Source: Chondrosia reniformis (lineage: Eukaryota; Porifera; Demospongiae; Chondrillida; Chondrillidae). Taken from it: DNA of 64,000 nucleotides. Shown here in pieces: positions 46,323 through 56,001 of this stretch (position 1 is the first letter of the stretch; each line of letters opens with the position of its first letter). Location: the NCBI GenBank assembly GCA_947172415.1, contig OX359194.1:248001-312000 (forward strand), given 5' to 3'. A program made the translations under genes and the position numbers. Under the pieces are notes generated by a model, which saw only the letters and a program-made list of their open reading frames with translations, made no database searches and was not told the origin of the DNA.

Positions 46323-47050
46323 CAGAGAAAGGTTGTCTGTTGGCTAATGTGGTACCAGAAGAAGATGTAGACCCTGAAGAGGATTGGATGTCAGATTGCT
46401 CCGATGACTATCACACAGCTCTTAGTGACTTTACCGATCTGGAGGAGTCTTTTGAGCTGGGCAGTACAGAGACTGTCACATGTGTGTCACATGACATTCA
46501 GTCCCAGTTGAGTGCCAGCTCTACCCTTAGCAAGGATGAGGGCAGCCACTATGAGAGTGGCTTCTTTGAAAGCTCATGTGACAGTGACTGCGATCATGAG
46601 TTGTGGAGCGATGAAGAAGTCACTGAAGATAAGAACGAATGTACGGAAGCACTGTGGCTGGAATTTCAGGCAAAGGCTTGTTGCAATTTCCCATTTTGTA
46701 GCGACAAAAGTGACACAGATATCTCTCCAGTAGTCAGCAATACTCCCAAACTTTTGACTTTTAGAAAGAAACCAAAGATTTTAAAACCCATTAGCAAGAA
46801 GGCGGACAAAGATGTTACAGTCAACGTCCCTCAAACTGGTAAAGGTTGTGGAAAGCTCCATGTACAGTTTAAGCCCGATGAGGAACTAGTGACTGTCCAT
46901 CACATGGTAGTGTGGAATTTTGCCTACCGATCTTGTCGAAAAGGTCCGTGGGAGGAGTTTGCTAGAGATAGAGAAAGATTCCAAAGGAGAATTTGTGAAA
47001 CTGGTAAAATCATTGAACCTTGTCTTCAAAAGAGACTAAAAAAACTATAG
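46241..47050 (+). CDS. PPP1R15-like (GADD34/CReP) eIF2-alpha phosphatase regulatory subunit
   Basis: 269-aa frame. The N-terminal half is acidic (EEDVDPEEDWMSDCSDD, DFTDLEESFELG). The C-terminal core is diagnostic: a PP1-docking RVxF-type site LHVQF (about 206-210) is followed by TVHHMVVWNFAYRSCRKG and PWEEFARDRERFQRRI, the segment that binds actin and eIF2-alpha in PPP1R15. His replaces the usual basic residue before V in the docking site. Role: brings protein phosphatase 1 to phosphorylated eIF2-alpha to restart translation after stress. It is shorter than vertebrate forms but comparable to invertebrate ones. An AATAAA lies at 47181-47186. Confidence 0.88.
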   Translation: MAVATGEMVQRGWPHEVPSSPSELSLLTEKGCLLANVVPEEDVDPEEDWMSDCSDDYHTALSDFTDLEESFELGSTETVTCVSHDIQSQLSASSTLSKDEGSHYESGFFESSCDSDCDHELWSDEEVTEDKNECTEALWLEFQAKACCNFPFCSDKSDTDISPVVSNTPKLLTFRKKPKILKPISKKADKDVTVNVPQTGKGCGKLHVQFKPDEELVTVHHMVVWNFAYRSCRKGPWEEFARDRERFQRRICETGKIIEPCLQKRLKKL

Positions 47051-49094
47051 CATTGAAATTAGCTCTAGTCCTGTTTGATGTCCTTTTTTGTATTATTTGT
47101 TTTGCACTGTACACTGACTGTAGTACATGTTTTAGTAGTTTTTACTGATTTCACTTAAACTTGTGTACATATCTGATTATGAATAAAATGATTTCAGCAA
47201 AAGATTGTAAGAGAATTATGTCAAGTGCTGAATAAGTAGACGTGGTACAATGGGAGAGAAGCGTATTGAGACTGTAATGACATCATGGAGGTTGAGTTGA
47301 GATACAGAAATGCAATTGGCAGTACATCACCGGCCTGACATCATCCGTATGCATATGCGTTTGCGTTTCACATTTTGCGTTTAAGCAGATATCGGTTCAG
47401 TCGCTGAATAGACAGGATAGCGAAAGAGCAGTCGAGAAGGTCTCCTTTACAAGTCTTTCAGACTAAGTTTACTCTGAAAGGATTAACGTAAAAGTAAGTG
47501 TAACGCCCTGAGTAATCCCTAACAATGTAGTTTTAGGAGAAGCGGTAGTCAAAATGTAGTGTTTACCTTTCAATCTTCGTGTTCTCCAGCCTAGGGGGTA
47601 ATCTATGGCTTAGCGTAGGACTAGATATACTACATCTTGCGCGAGTGCATTTAGTATCAGATCGCTTGGGGAAATCCGTAAGATTGTTGATTGTCCGTTA
47701 GCCTCACAATTATAAAGTATTCTAGTATTCTGTGTCTAGATCCAATTGTAGTTTTGAGTGAAGCTACAGACAAATGGACATAAATTACTCTGTGAAAGAG
47801 ATTGAAAAGTGTATTATTTGAACGTCCAACACGTTTTATATGGACCAAAACGGTTGATCTCCGGCCGTGTGCGTTCTGCCTCTATTTCATCCCCCCTCAA
47901 CACCTTCTTGTTGGGTATTTAACCGTGTGGGAGTCCAATGACAAATGTTTCAGTTCCTTTATAGATTAATTTCATTGAATTCTCAAAGACACCTCTTTCG
48001 ATTAGCGAGCGCGTTAGTTTTACGCATTTCGACGGTCCTTTTGTGTGATCGAATACCTTTAACTGTATGAATCCGAAGCTGGTCCAAGTTGCGGTATCTG
48101 TTGAATCTATAAAGACGCAAATTGGATGCTACACTAGTCAAGTGCAAGAATAAACTCTGTGTATTTCCTACGTACGTATGTGATAATATTACTGGCACCC
48201 TGATAGTATTGTACCAGTATTCTGTGTCGTTTTGCGATGTTTTGTCAACTTGAACTGTTGTTGGCAATGAACTCTACTGTTTATTCTAAAGTCGTGTTTG
48301 CTTGGCTAAGACAGCAGTAATTTCATTTTCAAGATGGTGTTATTATTGAGCACTTTACATAGCTGTGTATAGAATAATATACGTAAATGCCTTTCCATTC
48401 CCCTCTTCGCCCAATCACTCTCCTTTGACTCTGTACATCAAGAAGCTGTAAACATGGGTGTATCCACCATATAGGGCAAGTTAGTCACTTACTGACGCTA
48501 ATTTGGTAAATTTGCATGCTAAAAGCTACGTTGGGCCATTATTTAGAACCTCAACAGTATGTTCTGTAATGTCCATTGTTCTTTAAGGTTTGTGTCTCAA
48601 GTCGTACAAGGCTTGTATTCAGATTCACTTTGCCTTGTCGTACACTCAATCACTGTACGTAGGTCTTTAGTTTGTGAATTTCTCTATTGAAAGTTTCTGG
48701 AATATCTTTGTTAGCCTTATCTCAAGTGTGAATGGGATAGTATTATTTGAGCGTTTATTACTCTCTCCGACTGCCTAACATCTTTGCAACACACTACATC
48801 TGTTGTAGGAACACAATAAAGGAAACGCTCAATGTCCTCCAAGAGTCACAATGTGTACTCTGAAGAACCTTTTGTGTATGTTTATAGTTTACAGCTGAAG
48901 ATGTTCTTCATTGGCAAAGAGATCTTGAATTAAGTGTACTGTATTGTCACAGCACCATTGGTACTAGGGTAAGGTGTACACTCCTAATATGGAGATGGAA
49001 TGCCCAGCATGAATAGTGTGGAATTGGATGAAGGAGGTGATGTGGTTTGTAGAATTAGCAGATTCTGTTGCAGTGCTGATCATGTGTACATTGT
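47051..49094. other. Non-coding stretch between PPP1R15 and minisatellites
   Basis: Contains the PPP1R15 3' UTR and poly(A) signal (AATAAA at about 47182), then unique sequence without a supported coding exon. 47390-47495 ends in a possible donor (AACGTAAAAGTAAG) and could be a 5' non-coding exon of the downstream FRS2-like gene; this is speculative. Confidence 0.45.
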
Positions 49095-49556
49095 GTGCTA
49101 TGTATGTCTCTCCTGAAGGAAGGTTTGTGTGCTATGTATGCCTTCTCCTGAAGGAAGGTTTGTGTGCTAAGTATGCCTTCTCCTGAAGGAAGGTTTGTGT
49201 GCTAAGTATGCCTTCTCCTGAAGGAAGGTTTGTGTGCTATGTATGTCTTCTCCTGAAGGAAGGTTTGTGTGCTAAGTATGCCTTCTCCTGAAGGAAGGTT
49301 TGTGTGCTAAGTATGCCTTCTCCTGAAGGAAGGTTTGTGTGCTATGTATGTCTTCTCCTGAAGGAAGGTTTGTGTGCTAAGTATGCCTTCTCCTGAAGGA
49401 AGGTTTGTGTGCTATGTATGTCTTCTCCTGAAGGAAGGTTTGTGTGCTAAGTATGTCTTCTCCTGAAGGAAGGTTTGTGTGCTATGTATGTCTTCTCCTG
49501 AAGGAAGGTTTGTGTGCTATGTATGTCTCTCCTGAAGGAAGGTTTGTGTGCTTACA
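49095..49556. repeat. 35-bp minisatellite (TGTGTGCTAWGTATGYCTTCTCC...)
   Basis: About 13 copies of TGTGTGCTA(T/A)GTATG(C/T) plus CTTCTCCTGAAGGAAGGTT. Each unit contains the inverted repeat CCTTC-TCCT-GAAGG. The (T/A)(C/T) variants alternate in blocks. Confidence 0.97.
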
Positions 49557-49807
49557 GATTGGGTGACAGCCAGGGTGATCAAGTTGTGTTTCAGGTTTGC
49601 CACATTCTTCTATGGCTGTGTGTGTTTAGGAGGAATGGCCTTGTCCTTATATGGACATGGTTTAAGCTACTTAGCTACTCCCTCCAACTTTCCCTTTTAG
49701 AAACTGTCAACTTCTGTGTCTCAGTTTCCATGGCATGCAAATATAATTTTATGCATGTTTGATCAATTTTGATGATAAGATCACAATCACAGATTTCTTA
49801 CAATTAA

Positions 49808-49955
49808 ACTGATATGTGCCTCCCTCCTAACTACCTAACTACCTACCATACCTACCTACCTAACTACCTACCATACCTACCTACGTAACTACCATACCTA
49901 CCATACCTAACTACCTAACTACCTGCCTACCTAACTACCTGCCTACCTGCACTCA
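49808..49955. repeat. (CCTA/CTAC)n-rich tract
   Basis: Degenerate CTACCTAACTACCTACCATAC repeats with TGCC variants near the end. No gene seen. The stretch from 49956 to 50374 is AT-rich and has no supported exon. Confidence 0.9.
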
Positions 49956-50374
49956 AATGGCTGCTATTCGTTACTTTGGCCTCAAAGCTAAGTGAGACAC
50001 TTTTGAGGCAAGCTTTAGTAATTTTGTGTATCGTGATGGCTTCTCTCAAGGGACCTTGTTACTGTGTCAGTGAACGTGAGCACTACATATCTCTCTGTCT
50101 GAAGAGGGCCAGTGTCGTGTGTGACTATTCTAATGCGGCTTGTTTGCTGTTTTGTTTCAGTCGTAAAGTTGTCAATACACTTACATGGAAATACATAAAA
50201 GTGTGTTTCGTGACATATTTCTGTGTTAGCATTGTGTTTTTGATGTTCATATCACCTGTAATTATAGTCTCTAGTAGTTTCAATGAAATGTTCTGTAGCC
50301 AAGTATGTAATAAATATATTTTAGTCTTATGAGAGTAATTACAATATTTCTTTTGATACTCTGCACCTAGTGAG

Positions 50375-50480
50375 TGCTTTGGATGATGATACAAGAGTCT
50401 TCTCCTTATTGTTCTGGTCCACTGGGCCAGACAACTGTTTCTGGAAATACCACGCTTCATCAGTGACCCTGGAAGTCTTC
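50375..50480 (-). mobile_element. Repeat element with near-complete type I hammerhead ribozyme motif
   Basis: On the minus strand: GGGTCA (50469-50464), CTGATGA (50463-50457), a weak stem II region (50456-50442), GAA (50441-50439), ACAGTTGT (50438-50431), C (50430), TGGCCC (50429-50424). GGGTCA pairs with TGGCCC over six pairs as helix I. ACA/TGT forms a very short helix III. Cleavage would follow the C of GTC. Stem II is eroded to about three pairs. A conserved tail (AAGGAGAAGACTCTTGTATC) is shared with the copies near 45040 and 58470. Confidence 0.6.
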
Positions 50481-50564
50481 CTTTGATCCTCAGCTTCCTA
50501 TTAATTGGGGTATTTATATATAATAAATAGATGCCAGAATGTAACATGCAATAAGTTAATAAGA

Positions 50565-51007
50565 AAGTGTACAGGTATATATCAGAAGTAGTGTACAGGT
50601 ATATATCAGAAGTAGTGTACAGGTATATATCAGAAGTAGTGTACAGGTATATATCAGAAGTAGTGTACAGGTATATATCAGAAGTAGTCTACAGGTATAT
50701 ATCAGAAGTAGTGTACAGGTATATATCAGAAGTAGTGTACAGGTATATATCAGAAGTAGTGTACAGGTATATATCAGAAGTAGTGTACAGGTATATATCA
50801 GAAGTAGTGTACAGGTATATATCAGAAGTAGTGTACAGGTATATATCAGAAGTAGTGTACAGGTATATATCAGAAGTAGTGTACAGGTATATATCAGAAG
50901 TAGTCTACAGGTATATATCAGAAGTAGTGTACAGGTATATATCAGAAGTAGTGTACAGGTATATATCAGAAGTAGTCTACAGGTATATATCAGAAGTAGT
51001 GTACAGA
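50565..51007. repeat. 24-bp minisatellite (GTGTACAGGTATATATCAGAAGTA)
   Basis: About 18 nearly identical 24-bp units; three carry a GTCTACAG variant. The period is a multiple of three, so open frames appear on both strands, but nothing suggests translation. Confidence 0.98.
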
Positions 51008-52342
51008 CTGTCGGGAAGTGTTTAGTGAGAGGTGTGAGCAAAGGGGTCTGGTGAGGTATTTCACTGAACTGCTCATCCTAGGGTGTGTACGTATATAGAG
51101 ACACTGTGATTGGGTCAGTGGGCAGCCAACTATATGCTAATGGTGTTATTGGCTGTCCTTCTCAATGTACCTCTTGCTGGACTGATTGTCTGTTTACCTA
51201 CTGTAGGAGTCCTACAGGTGACGCCCACGCATTTCCACTCCACATAGTAGGATAGAGAGTACTTTATATTTTGTAGGAAGTTCATATTCGCAAGTTTCCT
51301 TAAGCAAAGGTATAGGAATGGCATTTGAATATGTCTGGGCAATGACTTGTGTGTGTATGTTTGTATGTGTGCAATTATAATACATTTGAAGTTATAGGAG
51401 TGGCATTGGGAAACATGTGGGTGGTTATATACCTACGTATATAGGGTAACTTTGAATTAACAAATTTGAATTAATGGGTTTTCAATGTGAATGGATGCAT
51501 TCACATTCACAGTCTGTATAATAATATTGTGTGGGTGCTACGGACATTCACATTCACAGTCTGTATAATAATATTATAAGAAATTGTAGACTGTATTGTC
51601 TGAGTACGTATGTATTTCTTGGGAAACTGATATCGCTGGTCACTGGTGTAGGAAAGGTACGTATATATATGAGTGGTACATACGTAGGTGTTGTACTAGA
51701 ACCCTGAGGGAGTGCTATAAGTTTCAGATTTCCTTATAAGGTAAACTGGTAGCCTAACTCCAGTCCTTGTCCATAATACGTAATACGTACATATATACAT
51801 ATGTATATGTACATATATACTGTACATACGTGTGTGTATCTATGGTTCAACTTGCTAGACAAGGTACTAAGCGCATTCAAACTGTACATTCATTAAATTA
51901 GCTAAACTGCTGTCTCACATGTTGTGTTGTAAATCACTGTACCAAAAGTCCTTAGAGTAAACATGAAAGGGGTCCTTTTCATTGATTGCGACATGTTTGT
52001 CTGTTGTTGCATAATGTTTTGATAGTTAGAGGTATGCAAAGTTGGCTTCTCACGCTGCCCTCCCGTGGGGGGGTGGATGGGGGAAGATACATTCCAGAGC
52101 TTTTTGCATAAGCTGGTGCTAGGCAGTGTACTTTGATCACTGCATGTGGACCCTACACAAGGTTGAAGTGACAGTTTGTGGCGTCTCAGTTCACCAGTGT
52201 GGCTGCAATGATGTCATTTGTATGTGTGAACTGTATTGAGAAGACTTGCAAATTGTATACATTTCCACTGATGACATTTATGAATTCAGTACATAGGTAT
52301 GGTGAGCACTCCTTATGGTTTTAATCTCACTTCCAATTTCAG
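51008..52342. other. Upstream region/5' intron of FRS2-like gene 1
   Basis: AT-rich sequence with a short direct repeat (ACATTCACATTCACAGTC, near 51490 and 51545) and a G-run (GTGGGGGGGTGGATGGGGG, near 52067). No coding exon is supported. It ends at the acceptor CCAATTTCAG before the first coding exon. Confidence 0.5.
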
Positions 52343-52356
52343 AAATAGAATTTGGA

Positions 52357-55136
52357 ATGGGATGTGTGGTGTCCTCTCAGAATGCACATCTCGGGAACAC
52401 ATTTAAAGTGTACAATGTTGATGAAAAGGGTCGACGGAATGGAAAAGGATATTTATCAGTGACAGAAGCTGAACTGGTATATCGTCAGGGTGTGGAGGAC
52501 CGACTTGAGGAACACATTTGGCCTCTCAAGTGGCTAAGAAAATATGGTTACGATCGTAACATCTTCTCCTTTGAGGCTGGACACAAGTACGTATATTGAC
52601 ACACTTCCCTTTCCACTATACACCATTCCATTTACAATACCCCATTCCATCCAGCATACCCAATTGTATTTACAATACCCCATTCCATCCAGCATACCCC
52701 ATTCCATCCAGCATACCCCATTCCATCCAGCATACCCCATTCCATCCAGCATACCCCATTCCATCCAGCATACCCCATTCTATACACCTAGTACCCTCTT
52801 CCTCTCTGTCCATGTTTGCAGGTGTCAAGGCGGAGGGGGAATATATGCATTTTCCACAAAACATGCTTTTGAAATCTTCATCCAAGTGGAGCACAACATA
52901 AAGTCGAGGCCTACAGCTCACTCAGAACCAGGTACACTGAACCAGAGCAATGGTACAGCTGGTAGTTTGGAGGACTCCACTAATGGAGGGAGATATGCCA
53001 TTACACCTCCTACTGGTAATCCTACAAAACCTGTGCGTGAAAGATCAAAGTCCACTCCAAGACCCACCTCAACAAGGTAATGTATTACATGCAGGACTCT
53101 TCCTCTCTCCACTCCCTCCCACTCCATCTTTCCTCTCTTCCTCCCCCTCCCTCTTCCCTCTCTCTCCTCTCCCTCTTCCCTCTCTCTCCTCTCCCCCTCC
53201 CTCTTTACCCACCCCTTCTCTCCCTCTCCTTCCCCCTCCCTCTTTACCCACCCCTTCTCTCCCTCTCCTTCCCCCTCCCTCTTTCCTCTCTCCCCCTCCC
53301 TCTCCTTCCCAATCCCTCTTCCCTCTTTCCTCTATTATTGTCTTTGTTGACATCTTGTTTATTGTCTGTTTTGCAGTAAGTCTCCGAGCAAGGATCCCTC
53401 CCCCTCAGCAGCACAAACTCCTTCTACTCCGTTATCCCAATATGAGAACACTCCTTCACTAGTAAGTGATTGTGCAATCATGCTAGTTGTAGGGTACTCC
53501 TTCACTAGTAAAGTGACCTGTGATTATGCAATCATGCTAGTTGTAGGGTACTCCTTCACTAGTAAAGTGACCTGTGATTATGCAATCATGCTAGTTGTAG
53601 GGTACTCCTTCACTAGTAAAGTGACCTGTGATTATGTAATCATACTGTACATACATACCTACATAGTGTTATAGGGAATTCAACTTTTAATACAATTGTA
53701 TGTATCCTCATTTGTATACATACGTACGTATACACTTACTGTAGACACTATCTCAGGTGGACTCAAAGGTTTCCCTTAAAAGTCAGTCACTTGAGCCCCA
53801 GCCTGTTCAGGCCTACCACAGTCCGGAACACACTCCGCCTCCAATAGGTACGTATACTTGTATCACTTCTACCAGCCACATATACATATTTGTATAAAAT
53901 AACCAGACATCTGTTATTTTATACAATTATGTACATGTATAAATATTTGTAAAGTCATATAATGATATATACACATGTACATATGTATGTATGTACATTT
54001 GAAGCATTGCTATGAATAAACATAATTGTTTAGTTACAGATGTCCCACCAAAGCAGTTCAGCTATGCCCAGTTGGACTTGCCTGCTCCCTCAAAAGACAA
54101 ACCATCTCCCAAAACTTCCAAAGTGCCGTACACAGAGGTCATTGTAGAGAAGGAAAGTGACCCGCAACTAGCAAACGGTGGAATTGGAGGGGAGTACGTC
54201 AACTATGACCCCAGCCAGGGACTGAAATCACCTAGCAAGGACCCACCTCAGGCTATCTACAAGAACATGATGTTCCATGGATCAGCTGAAATGTTGGGTG
54301 CAGTGGCACCCTCGTCTTACGCAATGCTAGACTTTGCAGAGCAGCAGCAAGCCAATGGTCACTCCCAGCCCTCATCCCTCTCCCCTCGGTGAGATGTGAA
54401 CTTGCAGCGTATGGGACTTGCTGTAGCCAATCAGAATAGTTATGTAGCTAAGGGGAAAGAATTTGATTTTGTGGGTCTGAGGGTCTGTGGGTCTGAGGGT
54501 CTGAGGGTCTGTGGGTCTGAGGGTCTGTGGGTCTGAGGGTCTGAGGGTCTGTGGGTCTGAGGGTCTGTGGGTCTGTGGGTCTGAGGGTCTGTGGGTCTGA
54601 GGGTCTGTGGGTCTGAGGGTCTGAGGGTCTGTTGGTCTGAGGGTCTGTGGGTCTGAGGGTCTGTGGGTCTGTGGGTCTGTGAATAGTACTTATAAATGCC
54701 ATATTCATAACTCTGTGTGCCAATTATAGAGCCCCTGCTAATGGCTTCCCTACCTACCTACCTGATAATTACTAAGATTTCAACATTTCAGTATGTTAAC
54801 ACACATATAAACAGTATATTTGTATTACAATAGCATACCATATACGTATATATATACTCTGAGGTTTGCAAGAGGTTTAAAGAATTATATGTAAATACGT
54901 ATGTACATGCATGCAAATGTTGATTGAGTATAAAGTATTAAGCTCTTTATTATATACCTCTCCCTTTGTCTACTGCCTCTTACTGTCTATGGCTGTACAG
55001 GTCTAAGAGTGTTAGTACCAGTGTTCTCCCTCAAGGGAAGGAGTCAACTAATTATGCTCAACTGGACATCAAGGCGATGGAAGCTACAGCCCATCTCAGA
55101 GACACTAAGGAACGCGTCACTAGACAGAGACACTGA
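52357..55136 (+). CDS. FRS2-like myristoylated PTB adaptor 1
   Basis: Six coding exons: 52357-52586 (acceptor at 52342), 52822-53076, 53377-53461, 53745-53847, 54040-54388 and 55001-55136. They total 1158 nt, 385 aa. MGCVVSS is a myristoylation/palmitoylation start. An IRS/FRS-type PTB domain spans about 12-115: NTFKVYNVDEKG, WPLKWLRKYGYDRNIFSFEA, CQGGGGIYAFSTKHA. The tail holds SH2-docking candidates: three YAxLD sites (FSYAQLD, SSYAMLD, TNYAQLD), GEYVNYD (Grb2-type YxN), AIYKNM (YxxM/YxN) and VPYTEVIV. It ends in a basic helix (AHLRDTKERVTRQRH). Expected role: membrane-bound scaffold downstream of receptor tyrosine kinases. YAxLD resembles inhibitory-receptor motifs, so SHP-type phosphatases may also bind. 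Tandem with a paralog at 56002. Confidence 0.88.
52640..52790. repeat. 19-bp minisatellite in PTB intron of FRS2-like gene 1
   Basis: Eight or so copies of CATTCCATCCAGCATACCC in the intron that splits the PTB domain (52587-52821). The paralog's intron at the same place has a related CCATTCCATCCTCTCACAC repeat. Confidence 0.95.
53100..53335. repeat. Polypyrimidine CT-rich tract in FRS2-like gene 1 intron 2
   Basis: CTCC/CCTCTCTC tracts with an internal repeat CTTTACCCACCCCTTCTCTC. The coding strand is almost free of purines for over 200 bp. The paralog's intron 2 is likewise pyrimidine-rich. Confidence 0.9.
53440..53640. repeat. 62-bp tandem repeat containing copies of an exon-4 donor
   Basis: The exon end ACTCCTTCACTA|GTAAGTG is followed by three repeats that each reproduce TACTCCTTCACTAGTAAAGTGACC. 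Each unit carries the last exonic bases and a decoy donor (GTAAAG). Confidence 0.9.
54457..54695. repeat. 8-bp G-rich minisatellite (GGGTCTGW)n in FRS2-like gene 1
   Basis: About 27 units of GGGTCTGA or GGGTCTGT on the coding strand. Regular G3 runs spaced by five bases make the intron RNA and the DNA strand prone to G-quadruplex formation. Confidence 0.95.
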
Positions 55137-55878
55137 ATGAATTCTGTAAATATATATAATTATAATTATTGTTGTAACATCCATGTACACCGTGTTCATT
55201 AAACATACACTGGCATGACCTTTGAACCTTTTCAATTCACATGTAATCACGTAACATATCATTCCATTAATTTACATTCAATTGTAAAATTTATATTTAA
55301 TGTAATTACTATACTATATATATGATACATGGACTTCTTCGAATTCTGTACTGTGGGAGTCAAGTGCAGTTTGTGTGTATAGTGTATAGTGACAGGCCCC
55401 TAGGGACGCCATTTTATATTGATGTCTCAAATATACGAAGTTCGTAAATTCTCTTGTCCCGTTCTCGTATTTCCAATTTACTGCAAAACTCAACAAAAAG
55501 GTTTGTACTGCTCAACCTAACCTGAAGAAATACTGCCCCAAATTAGCTAGATAACAGCTTAAAGTGACTATATGTCATTAGCTGCCGCTCGCAATGGATG
55601 CGCGCGATGCTTCACTAGGTAGCTGAATTGCAAGAGTTGTAGTGGCAACCCGCGGACCGATCAGTGGATCTGAGATGGATCGGATCTTAGCTTTACACCT
55701 TAGCTATAAGAGTGCATCCATATTCGTGTTCAATGCGATGAGCTGGATCTACTTCTTCCCTTCTTGAGGTTGCCTAGTCCTAGTCCATCTAGATCAGTAC
55801 TAATGTATGTGTGTGCATATGTGTATGTGTGTGTTTGAATTTGTGTCTTATGATTTGATTGGGTTGTTCAGGTCCTGC

Positions 55879-55913
<35 letters not shown>

Positions 55914-55997
55914 CAAGACTGCAATATGAAATGACTGCTACTTAATGTTAACTACCCAATCAAGACCTGAATATTTGATTTGTATTTTCACTTGTAG
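55137..55997. other. Intergenic region between FRS2-like genes
   Basis: Contains the 3' UTR of gene 1 and the presumed promoter and 5' UTR of gene 2. It includes a (TC)n run at 55881-55909. A minus-strand frame at 55314-55496 has no recognisable content. The acceptor for gene 2 exon 1 is CACTTGTAG at 55997. Confidence 0.5.
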
Positions 55998-56001
55998 AAG
56001 A

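Noticed and set aside
46512..46733. Alternative 73-codon frame within the PPP1R15-like gene
   Set aside because: Shadow of the main frame, which carries the diagnostic PP1 and eIF2-alpha phosphatase motifs.
50125..50547. 140-codon minus-strand frame with basic stretch (RKLRIKGRLPGSLMKRGI)
   Set aside because: It overlaps the hammerhead-associated repeat and adjacent AT-rich DNA, has no recognisable domain, and the repeat copies elsewhere do not keep the frame.
50556..51041. Frames on both strands of the 24-bp minisatellite
   Set aside because: Same periodicity effect. No domain, start context or neighbouring exon.
52534..52921. Frames with MEWGMLDGMGYAGWN repeats in the FRS2-like PTB intron
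   Set aside because: Intronic minisatellite read on the minus strand. The PTB exons on both sides are in phase when it is removed.
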